DNA of 64,000 nucleotides from JAYEPK01 sp048569615 (GTDB lineage: Archaea; Thermoplasmatota; Penumbrarchaeia; Penumbrarchaeales; Penumbrarchaeaceae): assembly GCA_048569615.1 (NCBI GenBank), contig JBLIRK010000007.1, forward strand, positions 9,934-73,933. Reading direction: 5' to 3'. The position numbers and the translations under genes were made by a program. The notes under the pieces are model-generated. The model did not search any database. It saw only the letters and a list, made by a program, of their open reading frames with translations, and was not told the origin of the DNA. Below, in pieces: positions 25,144-34,653 of this stretch (position 1 is its first letter; each line of letters opens with the position of its first letter).

Positions 25144-28100
25144 TCACTCTTCCATCTCACCGTATTCCGCCCTCCTCCCCATGTTCCTGAGCACAATGAG
25201 CAGGACCAGTATGACGAGGAATAGAATGACGGATGCGATAATGGCCCCGGTTCTGAGGTACCCGTTATGGACCCTGGGAAAGATGTCGGCATTGTCTCCT
25301 ATCCCGTCTCCGTCCCGATCCCTCCACTCCGAGCTGTCGTAGGGGAACTCGTCACCGTTGTCCCCATGCCCGTCACCGTCGGAATCCATCCATTCGCGGG
25401 GATCTTCGGGGAACCTATCGAGCTTCAACCCGGTTGTCGAATCAAGGTGGTTGTAGCCGGCATTCCAACGGTCGGGGTAGCCGTCCCTGTCCGAGTCGAG
25501 GGAAGCGGAGATGTCGTTGGGGAAGGCGTCGTACCGGTTCTTCACCCCGTCCCCGTCGTTATCCATCTCATCCCACCTGTCCCTGATGTCCATGACCTCT
25601 ATCCGGATCGCAATCTTTTCGCTCGAGAACTCCCCGTCCTCGACCCACATCTGAGCGGTCTTAAATCCCTTCGTTCCGTATGTATGGTTGACATGCATGC
25701 CCATACCTGTGACCCCGTCCCCGAAGTCCCAGTGGTAGGTCAATACGTCCCCGTCCGGATCGTACACAGGCTCGGTCCAGAAATGAACGGGCTCCCCGTC
25801 CCCTGGATACCTTGGTGCATAGTAGATCACCACCGGAGAGTCGGGTTCCTGGTTTACATCACGGAGAACCATGGTGATCCGTGCCGTATCGTTGGCCCCG
25901 CACGTGTCGGTGGCCATGAATACGATGGTGATCTCGATCTCGTCGAGGAAACCCATGTCGCCTCTCCATATATCCTGGTCATCCAAGTTGAAAAAGAACT
26001 GCCCGGTGATCGGATTGATGTCCCAATCGATCCCGTCCCTCAGACCCGCATAAGGGAGCTGCTCCCTAACGGAGCCGTATTGATAACTGAAGTTCTCGTT
26101 GAAATTCACCGAAAACACGACCCTGTCTCCCGGGTCCGGGTCCGTGCAGACGGGCCGTATATTGATCCTCGAGAACTGCGACCAGGTCGGTGTTATCGTC
26201 GGTATCGTTATGGTCGGCGGATCGTTGACATTCTGGACCTCAACAAGGATACCCAGTTCGACCTCAGATCCCGATCCATCCGTGATCATGAAGCTCATGA
26301 GCTGGCAATCGTTTAGCACATCATCGTTGTCGGGAACAATAGTTACGGTCCCGTCAGAGATCGCGGGTGTGCTGGACCAGGTGGATGACATATTTGGAAC
26401 CCACTCGATGAAGATCTCTTCCCCGTCCGGATCGCAGACGCCGACCTCGAAGATGAGGGTCTCATCCTCCATGACATCCACCAAACCCCTGAGGTCCGCT
26501 TCATAGGAGTCGGAGCTTCTCCTCTTTGCCGTGAATACCCGATCACCGATCGAAATGTTATGGACTATGGGAAGATCGTTGACGGGGTAGATCTGCTGCC
26601 TCAACATCCTTGTGGCATATGAATGCTCGTCGAAGACCCGGACCTCGAAATCCAGGTAGCCGAACTGCTCCTCCTTCGGCTCGATGGAGAGGACCTTCAC
26701 ACCGTCCAGCTCCTGGATGGTAATGTGTGCCATCTCGAGGTCCATCTCATGCGTCCATTCATCGTCCCCGCCCCCCCTGATAAGGACCTCGACAGGGTCC
26801 TCCCCTTCGGGATCGATGAAGGGACCGGTGCTGTCCAGAAGCCGTAAGATCCTGTTCTCCTCCTCCGCGATGGAGGGTAATCCCTCCCAATCGGCATTTA
26901 TCCGTATAGGGTCATCGTCCCATATGTAGAACGCCTCGTTGAAATAGTATGTCTCGGATGTCAACTGGGGCATGACTGAAGCGGCCGGCAGGTTCTCTTT
27001 TGCAGATACCTGGACAGCATGGGGATACGGTCTTTCCGTGAATCTAACTCCTTCAAAAGTGTACTTATAGACCTTTCCGTCGGTGACATCTACATCGAAT
27101 ACATCCACTGGAGATCCCTCTATATAGACAATATATCCGGGACGGCCGTCATCAACCTGGACCCTGATCCAAGCGGGCATGTGGCCTTCGGCATCCATAT
27201 AGGTCACATAGAGCGTGAACACCGTTCCGTAATATCCGCCGAAGCTGTAATCGTTGCAGGGGAAGTCCGTCTCTACCCATACATCCATTATGACAGGAGG
27301 GGTGGTCGGGATCTCTTCCACTATGTTGACCTCAATAGTGTAATCGGAGAAGGCTGACCAGTCGGCCAACGTGAAACCGGCAACCTGACCACCTGACACC
27401 CATCCGTTCTTCGGCTCCTCGTACAATCCTATATATGCTCCTCGGCGGTCACTACGACCGCCAAAATTAAGGTCGGGAAATACCAAATGGACACTATCCA
27501 CCTGTGCAATGACCGCCGAGATCCGGTGCTTCTCGATCGTCCAGCCGTCATCCGGGGTGTTCCAAAGCCCGTCCGATCCCTTGTCCCTGGATGCCAGGAC
27601 CACCCAGACCCAGTTGTCCCAGAATTGGGTTGTCGTGGGATTGCTCTTCAGGTTGCAGTCCGTCCTGTTGACATGAATATCGAACCGCCAGACCCTTGAT
27701 CCGTTGCTTCCTGTTATTCTATACCAGTCGACTGGATTGGTCTCAGTGTCGATACGGCCGGAGGCGGGGAGCTCCGAGGTAGCGTTTAATATGTCGTTCG
27801 AAACTTGATCGTTGTCGACCCGGGCGGTGGCATCCACTTCCAGTTCGTAATGGGCCGTGAAGTCCGGTCTGGTAACCGAAGCCTCAGGACTGATGTGGAA
27901 ATTGAACGATATTCCGATATAGTAGAATCCGGTCTCGGACAGCCCGTCGGTGAAACCGTTGTTGTCGATCGTTCCGAATGACGGCCCGGGCGTCCTGAAT
28001 GAGAAGGTCCAGTTCTCATCATACGATATGCCGTCGGTATCGTCCCTGTCATCATAATACCATTCGTTCCCGCCCAGCTCGTGCTTTCCGATCACAGGGT

Positions 28101-28539
28101 CCTGGTAAATAGCAAACACCATGAGAAAGTCCGCCCAATCATGTTCCAGCTGATGGTTCGTCTTGTTGATCTCGAGCTCGTAGAGGTCCCCGGTGTTGTT
28201 CGTGTAGTTCAGCAGGTTCAATCTGACGTCCCGGACGCCATTCGGGGACCCCGCCCTGGGGTCCACATCCGGGAGCCTCAGCTTGTACCAGTCGATGGTG
28301 TCCAATGTCATCGGATCGCTGGACCAGGTGAGGTTCCCGTACAATATCTCATAGTCCGAGGATATCAGGGATCCGTTGGCATAATCGAAGAAGTCCCGCT
28401 CCCCCTCCGCATCCGAGGCAAAGGGCGAGCTGTCCGGGAGTATAATGGCCGGTCTATGCTCGCCTTTTCCCTTATCCAGAGGCGGCCCCGAAAAGAGCAG
28501 TAATAGGGCAAGGAATGCGATCATCATGGCTCTCCTCAT
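25144..28539 (-). CDS. Large secreted PKD/Ca2+-repeat surface protein with TM anchor
   Basis: An 1131-residue surface protein: signal peptide (about 1-25), beta-rich and PPC-like domains (about 30-450), cadherin/Ig-like segments with N-D-P-P-T-I (about 700-860), a PKD domain with W-D-F-G-D-G (about 915-1000), then thrombospondin type 3-like Ca2+ repeats with several D-x-D-G-D/G-x-x-D units (about 1005-1090), and a TM helix (about 1097-1120). The Asp repeats probably bind calcium in the stalk. ATG at 28,539 was preferred to GTG at 28,545 because AGGTGG sits 7 nt before it. It diverges from the small Asp-rich protein gene. Confidence 0.83.
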   Translation of the reverse strand: MRRAMMIAFLALLLLFSGPPLDKGKGEHRPAIILPDSSPFASDAEGERDFFDYANGSLISSDYEILYGNLTWSSDPMTLDTIDWYKLRLPDVDPRAGSPNGVRDVRLNLLNYTNNTGDLYELEINKTNHQLEHDWADFLMVFAIYQDPVIGKHELGGNEWYYDDRDDTDGISYDENWTFSFRTPGPSFGTIDNNGFTDGLSETGFYYIGISFNFHISPEASVTRPDFTAHYELEVDATARVDNDQVSNDILNATSELPASGRIDTETNPVDWYRITGSNGSRVWRFDIHVNRTDCNLKSNPTTTQFWDNWVWVVLASRDKGSDGLWNTPDDGWTIEKHRISAVIAQVDSVHLVFPDLNFGGRSDRRGAYIGLYEEPKNGWVSGGQVAGFTLADWSAFSDYTIEVNIVEEIPTTPPVIMDVWVETDFPCNDYSFGGYYGTVFTLYVTYMDAEGHMPAWIRVQVDDGRPGYIVYIEGSPVDVFDVDVTDGKVYKYTFEGVRFTERPYPHAVQVSAKENLPAASVMPQLTSETYYFNEAFYIWDDDPIRINADWEGLPSIAEEENRILRLLDSTGPFIDPEGEDPVEVLIRGGGDDEWTHEMDLEMAHITIQELDGVKVLSIEPKEEQFGYLDFEVRVFDEHSYATRMLRQQIYPVNDLPIVHNISIGDRVFTAKRRSSDSYEADLRGLVDVMEDETLIFEVGVCDPDGEEIFIEWVPNMSSTWSSTPAISDGTVTIVPDNDDVLNDCQLMSFMITDGSGSEVELGILVEVQNVNDPPTITIPTITPTWSQFSRINIRPVCTDPDPGDRVVFSVNFNENFSYQYGSVREQLPYAGLRDGIDWDINPITGQFFFNLDDQDIWRGDMGFLDEIEITIVFMATDTCGANDTARITMVLRDVNQEPDSPVVIYYAPRYPGDGEPVHFWTEPVYDPDGDVLTYHWDFGDGVTGMGMHVNHTYGTKGFKTAQMWVEDGEFSSEKIAIRIEVMDIRDRWDEMDNDGDGVKNRYDAFPNDISASLDSDRDGYPDRWNAGYNHLDSTTGLKLDRFPEDPREWMDSDGDGHGDNGDEFPYDSSEWRDRDGDGIGDNADIFPRVHNGYLRTGAIIASVILFLVILVLLIVLRNMGRRAEYGEMEE

Positions 28540-28689
28540 CTTCACACCACCTGGAAAGTATCGGTCTCCGGTTATTAACGAAGAATGGTACAGGTTTTTT
28601 ATAATATGGTCTCACAAGTGCGTTGCCGGTGCACGTTCCAATCAAAAAAGCAAAATATGAAAAAGGGCGGTCAAGGGCGAGGTGTCCGA

Positions 28690-29286
28690 ATGAGAAAGAT
28701 ACCAATCATCACAACAGCGGCCCTATCGCTCCTACTGATCGCCCTTGTCCTCCCCCAGGGAGCGAAGGGCGCTGCGGTCGCCGTGGACGAGCAGAGCCTT
28801 GCGTACACCCCCGAGACCATCACCAATACCGATGCGGTGACAGTGACCGTGGATATCATATTCGTCGATGCGGAGCCGCAGGAGAACGGTGTTGTCCTCC
28901 TCTGGAGCCTCTGCACCGATTACATCTGCGAGTCCGCCAACGACGCCGTCATGACCGAGGTCTCAAACGGTACATGGTCGGCAACCATCGGACCCTTTCC
29001 CGAAGAGAGCGGAACAGGGGATCCCTATGTCGAAGTGAAGTTCCACGTTGAGGTCACCGCAGATCCGACCGACGGAACGACTGATCCCGTGGAGGCCACA
29101 TCAGGGGATCCCATCGTACTCGAATTCACCGCCACTGCGGATGATGATGACGCGGGAGACGATGACACAACAGATGATGACAGCGATGATGATGACGATG
29201 ATTCTCCCCTCGGCGCCGAAGTGATTCTGGGAGCCTTGGTCATCTTCCTGGCGGTTGCCATCATCCACAGAAGGAAAAAGCTCTAG
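28690..29286 (+). CDS. Exported protein with Asp-rich linker and C-terminal TM anchor
   Basis: A 198-residue protein: signal peptide (MRKIPII... to about residue 26), one beta domain (about 30-148) with two Cys that may form a disulfide, a D/T-rich linker (about 150-172) of nearly pure Asp, then a TM helix and R-R-K-K-L. The layout resembles sorted surface proteins but the PGF-type signal is not visible. ATG at 28,690 is supported by GAGGTG 5 nt upstream. It converges on the next gene with a 4-bp overlap. Confidence 0.7.
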   Translation: MRKIPIITTAALSLLLIALVLPQGAKGAAVAVDEQSLAYTPETITNTDAVTVTVDIIFVDAEPQENGVVLLWSLCTDYICESANDAVMTEVSNGTWSATIGPFPEESGTGDPYVEVKFHVEVTADPTDGTTDPVEATSGDPIVLEFTATADDDDAGDDDTTDDDSDDDDDDSPLGAEVILGALVIFLAVAIIHRRKKL

Positions 29287-30287
29287 ATCGGAGGGTTCCA
29301 GCCGTCCTCGATGACCTGGTAGATCCTCTCCTTGAGGTCTCCGCTCTCCAGCAAGGAGATCCCTACCTTGCTACCGGGCACGAAGACACCCACACCGTTC
29401 GTCTCATCGCTTGAGGTCTTTCTCTCCATTACGGTATCGATGGCAAGCTTTCCGGTACCGTCCCCCTCGCTCGCTGCCATGAGTATTGGTCGAATATCAC
29501 CGAAGTCCTCGAAGACCTGCACAACATCCAGGCTGTAGCAGTCAAGTGTCGGCGAGATGATACTGGCTGATAGTATTCCCTGGGACCCCGTTACCATCCT
29601 TGCCGCCTTATTCAATCCGTAGAGACCCCCTCTCCCGACACCGATAAATGCGGCGTTCATGTTCGCATCGGTATTGGGATTACCTTCGGGGTCCTCTCCG
29701 TGCACCCAATTGTAGCATACCTGGATGTCGTTCTCGAACCTCAGGAAGTCCTTATGTCCCATCTCCCTCCAGTCCAGTATATCAACGTCCGGATATATTG
29801 ACTGGGTGGATTCACCGTGGCCCCTCATGTCCGGTGCCATTACATTGTAGCCCATGGACTGGAGCTCCCTGGCGAAATCCTCCCACACAGTCCTGTCCTG
29901 GCCTATATCGTGGACGAGATAAATGGTCTCAGATCCGGATCCAGGGGCCTGGTAGAAGGTGGCGTTTATGACCACTCCGTCGCTGGCCGCCATGAAGATA
30001 TCCCTTCTGTCCTCCCTCGCTTCCCCGCTCTTGTCAAGCAATGAAATTGTTACCAGGGCGGCGATGATTATCAACAACGCAACCATCACAGCAAAAGCCA
30101 ATCCGAGAAGCCAGGGCTTCGGTGACTCCCTCGAATAGGAGAGCTTCTCCTTCCTCTCCCTGGTCTCCTTCAATCTCTTATAGGGGTCCAGACCGGGATG
30201 GATCTTCCGGTAGTGCTTAGCCAGGTTCTTCCTGTCGATGACCAGCTGACAGTCCGGGCACTCCACTTTCGAAGAGGTTTTGGGCAT
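29283..30287 (-). CDS. Zinc-finger/TM protein with catalytically broken alpha/beta-hydrolase domain
   Basis: A 334-residue protein: a C2H2-like zinc finger with C-P-D-C then H-Y-R-K-I-H (about 10-30), a TM helix (about 55-82), then an extracytoplasmic alpha/beta-hydrolase fold (about 95-334) with oxyanion-type V-H-D-I-G-Q-D and D-M-R-G-H-G-E-S. At the nucleophile elbow, where G-x-S-x-G is expected, the sequence is G-V-G-R-G-G, so the Ser is absent and the domain is probably not a hydrolase. It may sense or bind ligands. A cytosolic zinc finger joined to an external domain implies signalling (inference). Confidence 0.7.
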   Translation of the reverse strand: MPKTSSKVECPDCQLVIDRKNLAKHYRKIHPGLDPYKRLKETRERKEKLSYSRESPKPWLLGLAFAVMVALLIIIAALVTISLLDKSGEAREDRRDIFMAASDGVVINATFYQAPGSGSETIYLVHDIGQDRTVWEDFARELQSMGYNVMAPDMRGHGESTQSIYPDVDILDWREMGHKDFLRFENDIQVCYNWVHGEDPEGNPNTDANMNAAFIGVGRGGLYGLNKAARMVTGSQGILSASIISPTLDCYSLDVVQVFEDFGDIRPILMAASEGDGTGKLAIDTVMERKTSSDETNGVGVFVPGSKVGISLLESGDLKERIYQVIEDGWNPPI

Positions 30288-30347
30288 CTTATCCGTCCTT
30301 CATTCATCCTTGGTTATTTATTGTTTTTTTGATTGGGATTTGAATTG

Positions 30348-31481
30348 TCAGATCCTCGACCGGTACCCGATCAGCAGAGCCATGAGGGCGCTTTCGACGT
30401 CCTGCTGGCCGAGGGCTCCCAGCTTGACCGGGTCCATGGAGCCCAGATATGAGAGCATCCCAGGACTGCCCTTGACCGCAGCCCATAGCTCTCCGGATAT
30501 CGCAGGGTCCAGACCTTGTTTCCCAGCGGTCTTGATGAAATCGTCCTTGCCCACGCCGATCATGCGAAGCAGCGCCTCCCCTTCCATACCGATATCCCCA
30601 TCCTGTATGGCTACTGCCGGCAGTGACATCAGCTGCCTGGGCCAGCTGTCATCCCTGGGGTCCATTATGGCAAGCCTTCCCCCCGAGGAGAGCGTTGAGT
30701 GCTTGTCGACCGCCTGAACACCTGTGAGGACGAGGAGGTCGTATCCCGATTCCTCCAGGCAGATATCCCTGTCCTGGCTGCCCTTGGCAAGCCACAGGCA
30801 TCTCCTCCCGGAATCACGCACCCACTTGGCAACGAGGGTCCTCTTTCCGGTTCCGGACTCCCCCGCCAGAACTATCGTTTTCTCCTTCCGGAGGAGCTCA
30901 CCGAGCCTCACCTCCAGCGAGGGCCGGGGTATGTAGCCCGAAGGTATCTCGGGGGGATTCACGGGCTCCCATCCCTCGGGGATGCATACGCCAACAGCCT
31001 CATCGCCCCTGACAGAGCTCGAAAGCCACAGTATATCGCTCCATGTGAGGGTCTCCTTCTCCAGGGTCAGCATCAGCGAGAGCGGGACCGCCTTGAGAGA
31101 AAGCTGCCCGAGCCGGTCGTTTATCCTTCGGACAGAATCCACGAACCTGTCCATGTACTCATTCCCGGTCTCGTCCCTCCATCGGAGCTCGTGCTCGTTG
31201 ACCTTGTGTCTTAATTCCCTGGCAGTCCCGGAGCCGGTCTGGGTGAGAAAGTAGAGCTTGACCCTCCGGGGGCGTCCCGGAACCCTCCCCATGTCCTCCC
31301 TGACCAAGCCGTCGGACATGAGCGGCCGGAGTGTCCTGTGAACGTGTGTCCTTCCAATCCCGCAGAACGATGAGATCTCGTCCTGATCGGCTCCGCCCCC
31401 CGAGACCTCATCCCTTTCGGCCTTGTGCAGAAGATAGACAAGGACCCTGTCGGCGGAGGAGAAGATCCCCGTGGGGATCAC
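30348..31481 (-). CDS. Winged-helix NTPase (STAND-like)
   Basis: A 377-residue protein: N-terminal winged helix (about 8-100; D-Q-D-E-I-S-S-F-C-G-I-G-R-T-H-V-H-R-T-L-like recognition helix), a helical segment, then a P-loop NTPase (about 185-370) with A-G-E-S-G-T-G-K-R-T Walker A. It resembles archaeal HTH-ATPases seen as regulators. Its ATG overlaps the pyrG stop by four bases (31,478-31,481), so it is co-translated with CTP synthase. Whether it controls pyrimidine genes is unknown. Confidence 0.75.
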   Translation of the reverse strand: MIPTGIFSSADRVLVYLLHKAERDEVSGGGADQDEISSFCGIGRTHVHRTLRPLMSDGLVREDMGRVPGRPRRVKLYFLTQTGSGTARELRHKVNEHELRWRDETGNEYMDRFVDSVRRINDRLGQLSLKAVPLSLMLTLEKETLTWSDILWLSSSVRGDEAVGVCIPEGWEPVNPPEIPSGYIPRPSLEVRLGELLRKEKTIVLAGESGTGKRTLVAKWVRDSGRRCLWLAKGSQDRDICLEESGYDLLVLTGVQAVDKHSTLSSGGRLAIMDPRDDSWPRQLMSLPAVAIQDGDIGMEGEALLRMIGVGKDDFIKTAGKQGLDPAISGELWAAVKGSPGMLSYLGSMDPVKLGALGQQDVESALMALLIGYRSRI

Positions 31482-33103
31482 CTCCGTCCCCTGCCGTATT
31501 CCTTGGCGGCGCTCACAAGCCCTTTGAAAAGCGGTGCGGGATCCTGCGGATGGGAGAGGAACTCGGGGTGGAACTGGCTTCCTATATGATAGCTGTTGGA
31601 CCGGAGCTCCCCGATCTCCATCTTGATATTGTCTTCGGACACCGCCGAGAATATGAAACCTCCGGATTCGATCCTCTCGATGTAATCGGGATTGATCTCG
31701 TAGCGGTGCCGGTGGCGCTCCCAGATCTCGTCCGCTCCGTAGAGTCCGTAGGCAAGCGTATCCTTCCTCAGTTTTGCCTTCTGTGCTCCCAGCCTCATGG
31801 TCGCTCCCATCTGGGTGATCCTCAACTGCTCAGGAAGGATATCGACGACCGGGTGGGGGGTCTCCTTGTCGAACTCAGTGGAGTTGGCGCCTTCGAGGCC
31901 GATGACGTTCCGGCAGTACTCGATCACGGCAAGCTGGAGCCCCAGACAAATTCCCAGGAATGGGATGTTGTTCTCACGTGCGAATCGAATAGCCTCGATC
32001 TTGCCCTCGGTACCTCTAACCCCAAAACCACCCGGTACGAGGATCCCATCGCACCGTGCCAGCTCCTGCTTCATCTGCGTTATGTCGCCTTCCCAGTCGT
32101 TTCCCTTCTCCGGGGCATCGATCCATACTATATCGACGTTGACCCCAACCTCAGCTCCGGAATGCTCGAAGGCCTTGTAATGGGAGATGTAGGAATCCTT
32201 CAAACCCGTGTACTTGCCCACCAGGGCGATCCTTATTGTTTCCCCGGGGGATTCTATCCTGAAAACGAAATCGTTCCAGCTCTCCAGGTCCGTGGGATTC
32301 CTCTCCATCCCGAGCCTGTCCCTCACCCTGTCAGTGATACCCTGGTCGTGGAGGAGTTTTGGAACGGAATATACCGTACCCACATCGTGGGCTGAGAAAA
32401 TGGCGCCCACGGGGACATTGCAGAACAGTGCTATCTTCCTCTTCGTTGATTCCTCGAGGGGCTCCGTGCATCTTCCTACTATGATGTCAGGCTGGATGCC
32501 GATGGACCTCAGCTCCTTCACGCTGTGCTGGGTCGGCTTAGTCTTCTGCTCCCCCACCACCCCCATGATGGGAACCAGGGTGGTGTGAAGAAACATGACG
32601 TTCTCATTCCCCTCGTCCATCTGGAACTGCCTGGCAGCCTCCAGGAAGGGCATGGATTCCATGTCGCCCACGGTCCCTCCGAGCTCGATGAGGCATACAT
32701 CGGCCCCGGAATCGGAGGCGACCCTCCTTATCGTGTTCTTGATCTCGTTAACGATATGGGGAATGATCTGGACGGTCTTGCCCAGGTAGTCCCCCCTTCT
32801 CTCCTTGTCAATGACGGAACGGTATATCTTTCCCGTCGTGATGTTGTGGTCCGAGGAGAGATGAACCCCGAGGAACCTCTCGTAGTTGCCGAGGTCCAGG
32901 TCCACCTCGCCGCCGTCCTTGAGGACGAAGACCTCACCGTGTTCATAGGGATTCATCGTCCCCGCATCGCAGTTGAGGTAAGGGTCCACCTTGATGGCGG
33001 TGACCTTGAGACCTGAACGTTTGAGAAGGAGTCCGATGGAGGAAGTGGTGATGCCTTTTCCCAATCCCGATAATACCCCGCCAGAGACGAAGATATATTT
33101 CAT
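31478..33103 (-). CDS. pyrG: CTP synthase (glutamine-hydrolysing)
   Basis: A 541-residue CTP synthase, which makes CTP from UTP, ATP and glutamine in the cytosol. The synthase domain opens K-Y-I-F-V-S-G-G-V-L-S-G-L-G-K-G; K-V-D-P-Y-L-N and G-G-T-V-G-D are present. The glutaminase domain has the C-L-G-L-Q nucleophile region and S-Q-F-H-P-E-F. The start at 33,103 matches the family; 45 further in-frame codons upstream lack support. It lies 71 bp after an acidic conserved protein and is co-translated with the downstream HTH-NTPase. Confidence 0.96.
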   Translation of the reverse strand: MKYIFVSGGVLSGLGKGITTSSIGLLLKRSGLKVTAIKVDPYLNCDAGTMNPYEHGEVFVLKDGGEVDLDLGNYERFLGVHLSSDHNITTGKIYRSVIDKERRGDYLGKTVQIIPHIVNEIKNTIRRVASDSGADVCLIELGGTVGDMESMPFLEAARQFQMDEGNENVMFLHTTLVPIMGVVGEQKTKPTQHSVKELRSIGIQPDIIVGRCTEPLEESTKRKIALFCNVPVGAIFSAHDVGTVYSVPKLLHDQGITDRVRDRLGMERNPTDLESWNDFVFRIESPGETIRIALVGKYTGLKDSYISHYKAFEHSGAEVGVNVDIVWIDAPEKGNDWEGDITQMKQELARCDGILVPGGFGVRGTEGKIEAIRFARENNIPFLGICLGLQLAVIEYCRNVIGLEGANSTEFDKETPHPVVDILPEQLRITQMGATMRLGAQKAKLRKDTLAYGLYGADEIWERHRHRYEINPDYIERIESGGFIFSAVSEDNIKMEIGELRSNSYHIGSQFHPEFLSHPQDPAPLFKGLVSAAKEYGRGRR

Positions 33104-33174
33104 CACTACCACTTCATAGGGTATGCACACCAGGTACATAAAGGGTGTCAGGGGCTCGATAAGACTACGGATTC

Positions 33175-34653
33175 TCAGGGGCCTATGATGGTCTCGTCCT
33201 TGGGGGAGAGGCGCCCGAGGAATGCATCCATCATCCATTCCGGTTCGCCCGTTTTCGTCCTCCTGATCCAGAAGGGCATCATCAACCTCTTTGAGCTGAT
33301 TATCCTGATGGACCCCTTCTTGAAATTGTACTTGATCTCCCTGTAGATCGTTGACATCAGGGTCTCCCTAACCTTCCTGTCCCTTGCCAGGTTCTTGACC
33401 GAGATGGACTTCCTTAGGGACGCCATGGCCGTATTGTAATCCTCCTTGGGGTCCGAAAGGACCTTCGGGGGATCCCTGCCGTCCCATTTGTCCGGGTATG
33501 TCTGGATCTCCTCGAATAGATTGGGCGGGAGGTCGGTCACGGTTCCTCCCAGGCTGTTGAACAGGAAGGTCCCCTCCTGCTTCAGGTCCTCGTTCGTTTC
33601 GCTGGATTTGAGCTCGTAATCGGCCCTGATAAGAAGGAAGGGCAGATAGCTCATATCAAGCTTCTCGTCCTCGGATGATCCCGCCATTGATCTCGCATCT
33701 GTCTCAGAATACTTCACGGGGAGCATCACCGATCCCAGCCACGGATCGGCCGCTGGTTCCGCCTTCTCCTTCCTTGGGGACTCCTTGTACTCAGGAGCGG
33801 CGGACTTGACCTCCTCCTTCCATTCCTCGAATCCCGCCCAGGGGTCCAGCAGTATTTCGTCAGGGACCCTGTTCGGCTCCTTTTTCCGCTCTTTTTCCTT
33901 CCTTTCCTCCTCCCTGGGAGGGGCATCCTCCGGAGGTGTTTCAACTGGAATTCCAGGCAAGTCGAATAATGGCATCTCCTCCTGGACCTTTTCATCTGGA
34001 TCGGGCCTCTCCTCGACCTTTTCCGGTGCTTTCTCCATCCGAGGCTTGGGAGCGGCGGGTGCGGGTATGTCCTCCCAGATGTCCAGCTCCTCTTCTTCCT
34101 CGGTATTTCCAAATGATATGTTGTAGACCTTGAAGCCCGCAGTCTCCTGCTCCTCCACGAGCCTGTGGTATGATCGGAGTTCGGAAACGGGATCGAAGTC
34201 GTCCTCCTGGAAGAGGTCCATGATGCTCCCGGACCCCAACCTGGTCGATCCGGATGCCTTTTCCTCCTCTTCCAGAACGTGCTCCCCGATGGATATCACA
34301 AGTGCCGTTCTGTCCCATACGGCCGCCCCCTCCCTGTCCAGAAGCTTTTTCACCTTCCCCGGGACCTTGGATGGGGAGATGAAGAGCATTGAGTCAGCGG
34401 AATCGTTCATTGCCATGGATACGAACATGTCCGCCTCCCCTTCCGTCACCTTGTGCCCGGGGACCGAATATCCCACGGACATCTTCGAGCTTCCTTTCCT
34501 GAGAAATATGTAGCGGTTGTCCTGGGAGCTCGTTAGGACGGAATAACCCCTCCCCTTGAATATGGATTCCAGAGTGTCGTGAAGGGACGTCTCATCACCC
34601 CGGGGAGGAAAACGGGCTCTGGAGATTAATAGTTTCTTGAAGGGAGCGCTCAA
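33175..34653 (-). CDS. Acidic modular protein with nuclease-like N-terminal domain
   Basis: A 492-residue protein. Residues about 20-140 look like a restriction-endonuclease-type fold (helix, then Y-I-F-L-R-K and strand-rich core), but no full PD-(D/E)xK set can be proven by eye. A long P/E/K-rich disordered linker (about 190-320) leads to a C-terminal alpha/beta domain (about 340-492). No family assigned. Its start overlaps the preceding membrane-protein stop by 4 bp, so it is co-translated with it. Confidence 0.6.
   Translation of the reverse strand: MSAPFKKLLISRARFPPRGDETSLHDTLESIFKGRGYSVLTSSQDNRYIFLRKGSSKMSVGYSVPGHKVTEGEADMFVSMAMNDSADSMLFISPSKVPGKVKKLLDREGAAVWDRTALVISIGEHVLEEEEKASGSTRLGSGSIMDLFQEDDFDPVSELRSYHRLVEEQETAGFKVYNISFGNTEEEEELDIWEDIPAPAAPKPRMEKAPEKVEERPDPDEKVQEEMPLFDLPGIPVETPPEDAPPREEERKEKERKKEPNRVPDEILLDPWAGFEEWKEEVKSAAPEYKESPRKEKAEPAADPWLGSVMLPVKYSETDARSMAGSSEDEKLDMSYLPFLLIRADYELKSSETNEDLKQEGTFLFNSLGGTVTDLPPNLFEEIQTYPDKWDGRDPPKVLSDPKEDYNTAMASLRKSISVKNLARDRKVRETLMSTIYREIKYNFKKGSIRIISSKRLMMPFWIRRTKTGEPEWMMDAFLGRLSPKDETIIGP

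Noticed and set aside
25267..26316. A 349-codon plus-strand frame opposite the PKD surface gene
   Set aside because: It mirrors Asp/Gly-rich coding on the minus strand and gives a Val/Pro/His-rich product without domains.
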